A stretch of 64,000 nucleotides of DNA from an uncultured Bacteroidales bacterium (GTDB lineage Bacteria; Bacteroidota; Bacteroidia; Bacteroidales; Bacteroidaceae). Numbering within the stretch: the stretch's first letter is position 1; each line of letters begins with the position of its first letter. The DNA lies in NCBI GenBank assembly GCA_937995875.1, contig CALKIW010000120.1, positions 9,164-73,163 on the forward strand, read 5' to 3'. Shown here in pieces: positions 1 to 6,941 of this stretch. The position numbers and the translations under genes are program-made. The notes below the pieces were generated by a model, which had not been told where the DNA came from, ran no database searches, and saw only the letters and a program-made list of their open reading frames with translations.

Positions 1-462
1 CCGGCCAAATACCGTCTTCACCGCCAGACGCATCATGTAGACGGCGTTGTGCTGTGGTATGCCAAAGCTGTGGTAGACAACGTTGGCAATTACGGCAGTG
101 TGCTTCGCAATTCCTATTGGAAATATCCGGCCTTGCAGCCGTTGATGCCATTTATTGACAGCAAAAGCCCCAAGAAGCCCAAAAAGCTAAAGGCTATATG
201 GACCAGCGACGGTTATGTGTTGTTTTGGCGGGCACCAAAGGGTAAAGACTGGGACGACAAGGCCGTGAAGTATGTGGTTTATCGTTTTGCAAAAAATGAA
301 CGGGTGAACATCAATGATCCATCGAAGATAGTTGCCATTACAGACCACACTTTCATCAATTTGCCGTATGACAAGGGAGATGTTCGATATACCTATGTAG
401 TCACCGCATTAGACAGAATGTCGAACGAAAGCAAGGCCAAGAAGAAAAAGGTGAAACTTTAA
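1..462 (+). CDS. 3' end of a glycosidase-like (GHL10/YngK-type) protein, partial
   Basis: The reading frame is open from base 1, so the gene begins outside the window; 153 codons are visible. The first part (DGVVLWYAKAVVDN, then NSYWKYPALQPLMPF) resembles the end of the catalytic barrel of family-10-like glycosylhydrolases (GHL10, DUF187), where a similar stretch ends in a Y(W)KYPAL motif. Residues from about 60 onward (KKPKKLKAIWTSDGYVLFWRAP ending VVTALDRMSNES) look like a fibronectin type III-like domain with the usual W/Y pattern, which commonly follows that barrel in Bacteroidota. The protein ends in a lysine-rich tail. Such proteins are usually secreted or lipoproteins, but the N-terminus is not visible. 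A strong terminator follows. The substrate cannot be told from this fragment. Confidence 0.6.
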   Translation, partial: PAKYRLHRQTHHVDGVVLWYAKAVVDNVGNYGSVLRNSYWKYPALQPLMPFIDSKSPKKPKKLKAIWTSDGYVLFWRAPKGKDWDDKAVKYVVYRFAKNERVNINDPSKIVAITDHTFINLPYDKGDVRYTYVVTALDRMSNESKAKKKKVKL

Positions 463-514
463 GGTTTCAAAAGGCTGTTATGGGGACCGGAATAAGCCCC
501 AATATAGCTGGCAG

Positions 515-570
515 GTCGGAGAAGCGGATAATTTTTATCGGCTTCTCCGACTTCTCGTTTTATTTTCTTT
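515..570 (+). terminator. Intrinsic terminator of the glycosidase-like gene
   Basis: A perfect 11-bp stem (GTCGGAGAAGC at 515-525 with GCTTCTCCGAC at 541-551) is followed by a T-rich run (TTCTCGTTTTATTTTCTTTT) on the plus strand. It lies about 50 bases after the stop codon at 462. Confidence 0.85.
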
Positions 571-673
571 TATAGCAGACAATACGACTATCCCTATCGT
601 CCGCAGTGGCTGTTTGCCAAGAAGTATGGCGGAATGGAAGCGGGAAATAATGGTAGAGAAGTGGCGAGCGGGA

Positions 674-1048
674 CTACGATTTCAGTTGTTGGAGCAGTTG
701 TTTCACATAATAACGCTCCCAATCTTCCGGGTGGAGCTTCTGTTTGTCATACCGCAGTATGTCGATATCTATTCTGACAATGTTTTTTTCTTTTTCCGTT
801 TGCGTGCGTCCTAAAGATCGCTCTGTCTGTTTCAGCAGCGTGTTAAGTTCATCGCGGTCCATCGTGGTTTCAGTGATGGCCAAACAGTTGAGATAGAGCG
901 ACGTGCCCTTGCCGATGGGAGTGGTCCATAGATTTTGTGAGAAGGCAATGTCTCCGAAGATGTTGCATAACAGTTTCCGGGCTTTTGCAATATTCTCTTC
1001 CTGATCAAAGTTTGAGCCGAGACAAAGCAGAAGTTTTTTCTTTTTCAT
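674..1048 (-). CDS. Short HPPK-like protein (6-hydroxymethyl-dihydropterin pyrophosphokinase family)
   Basis: The protein has 124 residues. It begins LLLCLGSNFDQEENI, matching the N-terminal LGSN motif of FolK, and ends with RIDIDILRYD, matching the HPPK signature (R-x-D-x-D) whose two aspartates bind Mg-ATP. FolK transfers pyrophosphate from ATP to 6-hydroxymethyl-7,8-dihydropterin in folate synthesis. Classical FolK has about 155-160 residues; this one stops shortly after the signature and lacks the C-terminal block with the R-x-F-x-L-x-PL motif. It is therefore either a naturally short variant or a diverged relative with another role. No folB or folP is nearby. The next gene upstream on the same strand is rpiB, with a hairpin between, so it is probably transcribed alone. 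Confidence 0.65.
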   Translation of the reverse strand: MKKKKLLLCLGSNFDQEENIAKARKLLCNIFGDIAFSQNLWTTPIGKGTSLYLNCLAITETTMDRDELNTLLKQTERSLGRTQTEKEKNIVRIDIDILRYDKQKLHPEDWERYYVKQLLQQLKS

Positions 1049-1132
1049 GATTAGATGTGTCAGGCTGTACTCTTCCTGTGGAGTAGGGCCTTGTTTTGAA
1101 GATATGGATCAATGTTTTACAAGCTAAAGCAA

Positions 1133-1155
1133 GGGACGGACACACGGTCCGTCCC
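1133..1155 (-). terminator. Hairpin downstream of rpiB, likely terminator
   Basis: A perfect 9-bp stem (GGGACGGAC at 1133-1141 with GTCCGTCCC at 1147-1155) encloses a 5-nt loop, about 100 bases past the rpiB stop. On the minus strand it is followed by TTGCTTTAGCTT, only moderately T-rich. The plus-strand side is also T-rich, but no rightward gene ends here. Confidence 0.6.
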
Positions 1156-1256
1156 TGTTCATCCTTTTATCTCTTTTTAATGATATGTGAGCAGATGCTG
1201 TTTGATGCGTAAACACACATCATCAGAAAATTCTTTTGTACCCGTTGCTCTGCAAC

Positions 1257-1706
1257 CTACTTGTTGCAATTAACGGGAATTTTATTGATACGGCGCAGAT
1301 GACGCCCTCCGTCAAAATCAGTAGAGAGAAATTCATCCATGATGCTGCGTGCCATTTCGTTATCGATGAAACGTCCCGGCATTACGAGAATATTCGCGTT
1401 GTTGTGCTGACGGCTGAGATGAGCAATTTCCGGCATCCAGACCAATGCCGCACGCACGCCCTGATGTTTGTTCAGTGTGATGCTGATACCTTCTCCGGAG
1501 CCGCAGATGGCAATGCCCGGATAAACCTCGCCCGACTCAATGGCGCTGCCCAACGGATGGGCAAAGTCGGCATAGTCGGAACTTTCGTCTGTGTAGGCAC
1601 CAAAATCTTTGTAAGCAATTCCTTTTTCGTCAAGATATTGCTTGACAAACTGTTTTAAAGCAAAGCCGGCGTGGTCGCTGGCCAGTCCGACAGTTTTGAT
1701 TTCCAT
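1257..1706 (-). CDS. rpiB: Ribose-5-phosphate isomerase B
   Basis: The protein has 149 residues from the ATG at 1706 (MEIKTVGLASDHAGF). The ORF can be extended to 1760, but the extra 18 residues lack family similarity. RpiB interconverts ribose 5-phosphate and ribulose 5-phosphate in the cytosol. Seen: the SDHAGF substrate loop, the ICGSGEGISITLNKHQGVRAAL active-site region holding the catalytic Cys, and the HNNANIL and PGR blocks that complete the RpiB/LacAB fold. The length is normal. It lies 108 bases downstream of tkt on the same strand, with a hairpin between, so the two form a non-oxidative pentose phosphate pair. No separate promoter is obvious, so readthrough from tkt is likely. Confidence 0.93.
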   Translation of the reverse strand: MEIKTVGLASDHAGFALKQFVKQYLDEKGIAYKDFGAYTDESSDYADFAHPLGSAIESGEVYPGIAICGSGEGISITLNKHQGVRAALVWMPEIAHLSRQHNNANILVMPGRFIDNEMARSIMDEFLSTDFDGGRHLRRINKIPVNCNK

Positions 1707-1746
1707 ATTGATATAGATTTGTTGGTGAGTGTTGAGGTAAAGCAAA

Positions 1747-1805
1747 GCAGCAGGGACCATAAACCGCAGATATGCAGCCCATCTGAAAGTTATAGTCCCT
1801 GCGTG
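1747..1805 (-). terminator. Stem-loop between tkt and rpiB
   Basis: GCAGGGAC (1750-1757) pairs with GTCCCTGC (1795-1802). The stem extends inward as ATAA/TTAT past one mismatch and has further G-C pairs at the outer end. On the minus strand it is followed by TGCTTTGCTTTACC, a weak T tract. It may be a partial terminator or a processing site that lowers rpiB expression relative to tkt. Confidence 0.5.
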
Positions 1806-1814
1806 CAGTCAATT

Positions 1815-3839
1815 CTATTTCTCAAGAAAAGCCTTCACCTGCTTGTACACATTCTCACCCGTGTATCCGAGTTTCTCATCGAGCACCTTGTAGGGGGCGG
1901 AGAAGCCAAAGCTGGGCATGCCGAATATTTTGCTGTTGGGGCCTATGCCCACCAAGCCTTCCAAGGTAACGGGAAGCCCGGCGGTCATGCCAAACTTCCT
2001 GACGTTGTAGGGCAACACGCTCTCTTGATATTCCGGGCTTTGGGTGCGGAACAATCCTTCGGAAGGAGCACTGACCACACGCACTTTGATGCCGTCTTTG
2101 CGTAGGGCTTCGGTGCCTGCTTCGAGGGTAGAAACCTCAGATCCGCTTGCAACGAGAATCACGTCGGGGTCTTCGTCAGATCCGGCCACGATATAAGCCC
2201 CCTTGCTCACTTGGCTGTAATCGTTGCCTTCCGGTAGATTTTCGATGGTCTGACGGGAGAAAATGAGGGCCGTCGGCGTGTCGATGTTCTCCATGGCGAG
2301 CTTCCAACATGCTGTGGTTTCCTCCACATCGGCCGGCCGGAACACACGGATGCTATCCTTGCCGGCATGGTTTTTCATCTTTTCCATCAGGCGAATCTGT
2401 GCCTCTTGTTCAACAGGCTCGTGGGTGGGACCGTCTTCTCCGACGCGGAATGCGTCGTGTGTCCAGATGAATTTCACGGGCACTTGCATCAAGGCAGCCA
2501 TACGCACGGCCGGCTTCATGTAGTCGGAGAACACGAAGAATGTACCGCAGGCAGCAATAACACCGCCGTGAAGCATCATGCCGATACACATATCGGCCAT
2601 CGTCAGCTCGCTCACACCGGCTTGGAAGAACGCCCCACTGAAATCGCCTTTCATGAGATTGGTGGTCTTCTTCAGAAACCCATCGGTCTTGTCGGAATTG
2701 GAAAGGTCGGCAGAAGCACATATCATGTTGGGCACCTGCTCGGCCAACACGCTGAGACAAGCCGCACTGGCAGCACGTGTCGCCGCACCGGCTTTCTGCT
2801 CCACCTTTGTCCAGTCTATCTTGGGTGCCTTGCCGGAGAACCATTCGTCCATGAGCGCAGCCTTGTCGGCGTTGGCTTTTCGCCATGCCGATTCCTCTGC
2901 CCGGCGTGCAGCGACAATTTTCTGAAGTTCTTCCCTACGGGCGTCATAGAGCGCCTTGACGTCATCAAAGATAACGAAAGGATTATCCACATCGCCACCA
3001 AGATTCTTCACGGTGTTGGTATAGGCAGCTCCGCCGAGAGGTGCCCCGTGCGTCTTCACGTTGGCCTCATAGCTCGTTCCGTCAGCCTGCAGAGCACCTT
3101 TACCCATGATGGTCTTGCCGATAATGAGGGTGGGGCGAGCATCTTCCTTTTGAGCTGCGTCGAGTGCTTGGCGAATTTCCTCAACGTCGTTGCCGTTGAT
3201 TTCCATCACGTTCCACCCCCAAGCCTCGTATTTGGCCTTGGTGTCTTCGTTCATCACAACCTTGGTTTCCGTGGAAAGCTGAATGTCGTTAGAGTCGTAA
3301 AACATGATGAGGTTGTTCAGTCCGAGATTGCCGGCAATACGACCTACACCCTGCGAAATCTCTTCCTGAACGGCTCCGTCGCTGATATAAGCATAGATTT
3401 TGTGTTGCATGACGGCCTTATCGAGGCGTGCCTCCAGAAACTTCTCGGCCACAGCGGCTCCTGCTGCCATTGCATGGCCCTGTCCAAGCGGCCCGGAAGA
3501 GTTTTCAATGCCATGCATGATATCGAGTTCGGGATGGCCCGGAGTGATGGACTCCCACTGGCGGAATTGTTTCAAGTCGTCCATCGAGAAGAATCCGCGA
3601 AGGGTCAATCCGGCGTAGAGCATGGGGCTCATGTGGCCGGGATCGAGGAAGAAGCGGTCGCGTCCCGGCCATTTGGGGTCGGCAGGGTCGTAAATTAGGT
3701 ATTCCGCGAAGAGTACATTGATGAAATCGGCTCCACCCATTGCGCCTCCGGGGTGGCCTGAATTGGCTTTCTCAACCATGGAAGCTGCCAATATGCGGAT
3801 ATTGTCAGCTGCACGGTTCATTAATTTGATGTCATTCAT
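1815..3839 (-). CDS. tkt: Transketolase
   Basis: The protein has 674 residues from the ATG at 3839 (MNDIKLMNRAADNIR); the ORF runs further upstream but crosses the promoter there. Transketolase is a thiamine-diphosphate enzyme that moves two-carbon units between sugar phosphates. Seen: the N-terminal substrate motif SGHPGGAMGGADF, GHGMA-type residues (GPLGQGHAMAAGAAVAEK), the ThDP/Mg block AYISDGAVQEEISQG running to YDSNDIQLST, the PYR-domain region ending TFFVFSDYMKPAVRMAAL, and the phosphate-binding HDAFRVGEDGPTHEPVEQ. The order PP, PYR, then C-terminal domain is complete. It is probably the first gene of a tkt-rpiB unit and works with gnd/zwf/pgl at 16-20 kb. A 380-bp repeat element lies upstream. 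Confidence 0.97.
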   Translation of the reverse strand: MNDIKLMNRAADNIRILAASMVEKANSGHPGGAMGGADFINVLFAEYLIYDPADPKWPGRDRFFLDPGHMSPMLYAGLTLRGFFSMDDLKQFRQWESITPGHPELDIMHGIENSSGPLGQGHAMAAGAAVAEKFLEARLDKAVMQHKIYAYISDGAVQEEISQGVGRIAGNLGLNNLIMFYDSNDIQLSTETKVVMNEDTKAKYEAWGWNVMEINGNDVEEIRQALDAAQKEDARPTLIIGKTIMGKGALQADGTSYEANVKTHGAPLGGAAYTNTVKNLGGDVDNPFVIFDDVKALYDARREELQKIVAARRAEESAWRKANADKAALMDEWFSGKAPKIDWTKVEQKAGAATRAASAACLSVLAEQVPNMICASADLSNSDKTDGFLKKTTNLMKGDFSGAFFQAGVSELTMADMCIGMMLHGGVIAACGTFFVFSDYMKPAVRMAALMQVPVKFIWTHDAFRVGEDGPTHEPVEQEAQIRLMEKMKNHAGKDSIRVFRPADVEETTACWKLAMENIDTPTALIFSRQTIENLPEGNDYSQVSKGAYIVAGSDEDPDVILVASGSEVSTLEAGTEALRKDGIKVRVVSAPSEGLFRTQSPEYQESVLPYNVRKFGMTAGLPVTLEGLVGIGPNSKIFGMPSFGFSAPYKVLDEKLGYTGENVYKQVKAFLEK

Positions 3840-3863
3840 TGCTATATGGTTTTTTGTTACGTA

Positions 3864-3871
3864 CAAAGTTA
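3864..3871 (-). promoter_or_regulatory. Promoter -7 box of tkt
   Basis: TAACTTTG on the minus strand, 24 bases upstream of the chosen tkt start, matches the Bacteroidota -7 consensus TAnnTTTG. A second such box (TACCTTTG, 3884-3891) lies just upstream. No well-spaced -33 TTTG is evident. Confidence 0.6.
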
Positions 3872-4205
3872 GTCTATTACCTACAAAGGTATTCATTTTT
3901 AAGAATTATCCCATAGAGTTTTGCAACTTTGTTTGGAATATTTGCCATTCTACAGTAGCTTTGCCTCAGAAAAATGCAAAGTGATGGCTCGGATAGCGAT
4001 GAAGCCCAGACGAGACGGAGTGTTTCCGGCCTACGGTTAAGCTCTAAAAATGCAGCCTGCAAGTTCAATCAGTGTGGCTCTCAGGTTGGGGGGAAGTGGT
4101 TTGAAAGTACAGCTCATACTGTCTGGAAGCAACGTAAACACATTACTTACTAACTCCGGACATACCTTTCGGCTTGGAAAGTACGTTTTGTGTCATACTT
4201 TCTTA

Positions 4206-4590
4206 TGTAAAATAAGTTTACCGTTTTTCGACGATTATTTTCAGAACATCTGGAAGAAAAAGGACTATGTTTTTGCCTTTGTTAGCTGCCCGCAGCAGGT
4301 GAAAAGTCTGCGTTTTTCAGGTTTTAAATTCTGCCATGCGATGTCGAGGCCTTAATCGCAGTGCGGTTACGCCCTAACCGCCACACGGATAAGCCTTATC
4401 CGCATGACGGTTAGGCCTTCCTCGTCGTGCCATTCGATACTTCATCGCGGACGAGGGTATGGGAGTCGCAAAGTGACTATTCTTTAATGTGCTGACTGTC
4501 AGCGCACTGCAATATCGCGCAATTTTCGCGTATTCGGAACGAGAATAGAATTATTTTTGAATTCGCGAATTTTAAACCGCCTTTTGTAAA
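4206..4590 (+). repeat. Intergenic 380-bp element, copy 1 (most diverged)
   Basis: This copy fills most of the gene-free stretch 3840-4663. Left end: TGTAAAATAAGTTTACCG, matching TGTAAACAAAACTTCACT of copy 2. Next comes GAAAAAGGACTATGTTTTTG, matching GAAAAGGGCTATGCTTTTGG of copy 2. Then follows an array of imperfect palindromes with a period near 22 nt (4343-4430: GGCCTTAATCGC, GCCCTAACCGCC, GCCTTATCCGC, GCCTTCCTCGTC). Right end: GCGCAATTTTCGCGTATTC, later GAATTCGCGAATTTTAA, then CCGCCTTTTGTAAA. ORFs across it show no protein-family features. Confidence 0.7.
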
Positions 4591-4598
4591 TAAAAATA

Positions 4599-4641
4599 CG
4601 GGTATCCAATACGTTTTCTTCGTGAAACGATTGGATACCCG
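4599..4641 (-). terminator. Strong intrinsic terminator retained after the arabinofuranosidase relic
   Basis: CGGGTATCCAAT (4599-4610) pairs perfectly with ATTGGATACCCG (4630-4641), and the stem continues as CGTTT/AAACG after one bulged A. On the minus strand it is followed by GTATTTTTATTTAC. It sits 22 bases after the relic's stop codon and would also serve rpoD readthrough. Confidence 0.9.
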
Positions 4642-4663
4642 TCAGGCACGTTTATACGTATTT

Positions 4664-4837
4664 CTACCGCAGGTTGATCGTGACGACAGACATGGCCGGC
4701 ACCTTAACCCTGACCTTGTTGTTCTTGATTTTAACATCCTTGAAATCGGCAGGAACAACTGTGTTGGGCCGTTCAAGGTCGTTGTAATCATTAGTTTTCT
4801 TACTGGTCAGATTTTTTCCAACGGCTTTTCGGGGCAT
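4664..4837 (-). pseudogene. Relic: C-terminal end of an alpha-L-arabinofuranosidase (GH51-like)
   Basis: The frame ends with residues reading LTSKKTNDYNDLERPNTVVP, then FKDVKIKNNKVRVKVPAMSV and VTINLR before TAG. This is the typical last beta-strand block of GH51 arabinofuranosidases: a segment on N-x-F/L-x-x-P-x-x-V-x-P, then a K-x-x-N/G-x-x-V-x-V-x-x-P-x-x-S-V-V ending. Only about 50 residues remain. The upstream part runs directly into the 3' end of rpoD, so the catalytic domain is gone. An ATG at 4837 could start a 57-residue peptide, but nothing suggests it is a working protein. Its terminator is intact. I infer a deletion that joined the end of an old gene to the 3' side of rpoD. Confidence 0.6.
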
Positions 4838-4898
4838 CACCCGTGTAACTTTGTGATGCGTACCTGTTGTGTAAAGATGAAAACATATAGAGTGTGGC

Positions 4899-5774
4899 CT
4901 ATTCGAGATATTGCCTGAGGGTAGAGGCGTATTTGCTGAATCTGATTTTTCGCAGTGCCTTTTCCCGCACCTGTCTGATGCGTTCACGGGTCATACCCAG
5001 ACTGTCGGCAATTTCTTCCATGCTCTTCTCCATTTCGCCAATACCAAACGACTCTTTGATGATTTTCTGTTCGCGTGTGTTGAGCACCTCGCGCAGCAAG
5101 TCGTTGATAAACTGATGCATTGATTCCTTGTCGAGCGAGCTGTCTGATTTCATTCTGCTATCGTCCGACGAGAGCAAATCGGCCATAGAGCCCTCGTCCT
5201 CGTTGCCCAGAGGGGCGTCGATACTCGTGGTGCGCGAACTGGCGTTCATGGCTGCCGCAATCTGCGATTCCTCTACATCCAGAATCTCTGCCAACTCGTG
5301 GTTGGAGGGAAGGCGCCCGTGTTCCTGAAGAAATGTTTCTGCGGCTCTGGTTGCTTTGCCATAGATGCCCACTTGGTTGAGTGGCATACGGACGATGCGA
5401 CTCTTCACGGCCAAGGCTTCCATGATGCTTTGCCGAATCCACCATACGGCGTATGAAATGAACTTGAAACCGCGCGTCTCGTCAAATTTTTCGGCGGCTT
5501 TCACCAGACCCATGTTGCCTTCATTGATGAGGTCGGTAAGCGATATGCCCTGATGTTGATATTGCTTGGCTACCGAAACCACGAAACGGAGGTTTCCCCT
5601 CACCAAGCGGTCGCGCGCTGCTTCGCCTTCCGGTCCGCCCTTATGGATGGATCGGGCTAATGCGGCTTCTTCGTCGGGCGTAAGCAATGGCTCGCGTGCT
5701 ATCTCTGTGAGATACCGGTCGAGAGCTTCGCTGTTGCGGCTGGTGATGTTCTTGGTGATTTTTAATTGTCTCAT
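4899..5774 (-). CDS. rpoD: Primary RNA polymerase sigma factor RpoD/SigA, short Bacteroidota form
   Basis: The protein has 291 residues, much shorter than E. coli RpoD because region 1.1 and the non-conserved domain are absent, as is usual in Bacteroidota. Region 1.2 covers about 15-45 (ALDRYLTEIAREPLLTPDEE). Region 2 covers about 55-130 with the core-binding LRFVVSVAKQYQHQG and the melting/-10 helix GFKFISYAVWWIRQSI. Region 3 covers about 135-210. Region 4 covers about 220-285, with the helix-turn-helix SMEEIADSLGMTRERIRQVR. It directs core RNA polymerase to housekeeping promoters, here presumably the TAnnTTTG boxes seen across the window. It is transcribed alone from the promoter at 5816-5823; the divergent ptb-buk unit starts 200 bases upstream. 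Confidence 0.96.
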   Translation of the reverse strand: MRQLKITKNITSRNSEALDRYLTEIAREPLLTPDEEAALARSIHKGGPEGEAARDRLVRGNLRFVVSVAKQYQHQGISLTDLINEGNMGLVKAAEKFDETRGFKFISYAVWWIRQSIMEALAVKSRIVRMPLNQVGIYGKATRAAETFLQEHGRLPSNHELAEILDVEESQIAAAMNASSRTTSIDAPLGNEDEGSMADLLSSDDSRMKSDSSLDKESMHQFINDLLREVLNTREQKIIKESFGIGEMEKSMEEIADSLGMTRERIRQVREKALRKIRFSKYASTLRQYLE

Positions 5775-5815
5775 TTCTTAAGGTTATTTTCAGAGTTAGC
5801 TTTACAGGTATGTCG

Positions 5816-5823
5816 CAAAAGTA
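5816..5823 (-). promoter_or_regulatory. Promoter -7 box of rpoD
   Basis: TACTTTTG on the minus strand, 42 bases upstream of the rpoD ATG, fits TAnnTTTG. Confidence 0.6.
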
Positions 5824-5930
5824 CAAATAAATATCATATCGCCAAAGGATATTGTAAGAAAAATAGTCAAAGTTGAATTTGCTTTATGTAGGAATAATCT
5901 TGTTTATCATCGTTTTCCAAAAATATTTTC

Positions 5931-5938
5931 TAACTTTG
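5931..5938 (+). promoter_or_regulatory. Promoter -7 box of ptb-buk
   Basis: TAACTTTG lies 55 bases upstream of the ptb ATG and is an exact TAnnTTTG match. The region at the -33 distance is T-rich (GTTTTCC) but has no exact TTTG. Confidence 0.6.
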
Positions 5939-5992
5939 CGAGAGATTGTAATAAGCCACAATTTTGTTGTGGAAAATTTGAAATAAAACGAA

Positions 5993-6847
5993 ATGAATAC
6001 GTTGCGAAATTTTGCTGAAATTGTAGAAAGACTGAGGAGTGCCGGCATAAAACGCAGGGTTGCGGTGGTCTGCCCGCGCGATAAAGCTACGATGGACGCC
6101 ATAGAACGCGCCTCGAACGAAGGATTTGTTGAGGCGGAAATGATAGATAATGAGAACTTGCAGACGGCTGCCGAGACGGCTGTGACGATGGCGCAGGAGG
6201 GAAAGGTAGACATGATTATGAAGGGGCTCATTCCCTCTGAAATATTGTTGAAGGCCATTCTCCGATTCAACGGAGGCCTGTTGCCTGAGGGACGTATGCT
6301 CACCCATACCGCGTGCGCGCACTTTGCGCAATATCACAAACTGCTGTTCTATACCGATGCGGCCGTGATACCTGTCCCCACGCATGAACAGCGGGTGCAG
6401 CAGGTGCGGTATATGGCCAATTTCTGCCATGCGATGGGTATCGAGGAGCCTCGCATTTCGCTCATTCATTGCAGCGAGGAGGTGGACGAACGCCATTTCC
6501 CCTACACAGTGGGCTATCGGGAAATAGTAGAGATGGCCCGGCAAGGAAAATTCGGGCGGTGCATCGTCGATGGCCCGCTGGACTTGAAAACCTCGTGTTC
6601 GGCAGAGAGTCTCAAGGTGAAAGGTATTGCGTCGCCCATTGCCGGCGAAGCAGATGCTTTGATATTTCCGGATATAGAGAGTGGCAATGTGTTTCACAAG
6701 ACCATCACGCTGTTCAACGATGCAAAATTGGCGAGCCTGTTGCAGGGACCGCGTGTGCCTGTGGTGCTGACTTCGCGCGCCGACGCTCTGAAAACCAAAT
6801 ACTACAGTTTGGTCGTTGCGGCAGCCTTGGGAGCAGAAAAAGCATAG
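5993..6847 (+). CDS. ptb: Phosphate butyryltransferase
   Basis: The protein has 284 residues. It converts butyryl-CoA and phosphate to butyryl-phosphate (or the reverse) in the cytosol, with branched or other short acyl groups also possible. Seen: the Pta/Ptb family fold, with VAVVCPRDKATMDAIERA near the start, then MIMKGLIPSEILLKAILR, LTHTACAHF, a central DAAVIPVPTHEQRVQQ block, and the C-terminal IVDGPLDLKTSCSAESLKVKG and ADALIFPDIESGN motifs typical of Ptb rather than of full-length Pta. The length is normal for Ptb (about 300). It is followed 94 bases later by buk on the same strand, the classical ptb-buk order. No thiolase, crotonase or butyryl-CoA dehydrogenase gene lies in the window. 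Confidence 0.92.
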   Translation: MNTLRNFAEIVERLRSAGIKRRVAVVCPRDKATMDAIERASNEGFVEAEMIDNENLQTAAETAVTMAQEGKVDMIMKGLIPSEILLKAILRFNGGLLPEGRMLTHTACAHFAQYHKLLFYTDAAVIPVPTHEQRVQQVRYMANFCHAMGIEEPRISLIHCSEEVDERHFPYTVGYREIVEMARQGKFGRCIVDGPLDLKTSCSAESLKVKGIASPIAGEADALIFPDIESGNVFHKTITLFNDAKLASLLQGPRVPVVLTSRADALKTKYYSLVVAAALGAEKA

Positions 6848-6941
6848 AACGGTTGGGCGCTTTGTTGAGAGGCACGATGCAACCATATATGAACATAAGG
6901 AGACTTATGAGATTAGAGAAAAATAAAATTACAGTGAATAA

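Noticed and set aside
571..790. Plus-strand frame reading SRQYDYPYRPQWLFAKKYGG near 574, continuing antisense to the HPPK-like gene
   Set aside because: Composition looks protein-like, but there is no start codon after the terminator, most of the frame is antisense to the HPPK-like gene, and I recognise no family.
1257..1760. Longer rpiB start at 1760, and similar upstream extensions of tkt, zwf, gnd, eno and mtaB
   Set aside because: The extra residues lack similarity and mostly cross promoters, hairpins or repeats; the internal starts match the known domain starts.
2367..3698. 443-codon plus-strand ORF antisense to tkt
   Set aside because: It lies inside a certain gene on the other strand, has low-complexity, His/Cys/Gly-rich composition, no family motifs, and mirrors tkt codon structure.
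4343..4430. CRISPR-like array in the intergenic elements
   Set aside because: The units are degenerate palindromes in direct contact, without conserved repeats separated by unique spacers, and no cas genes are present.
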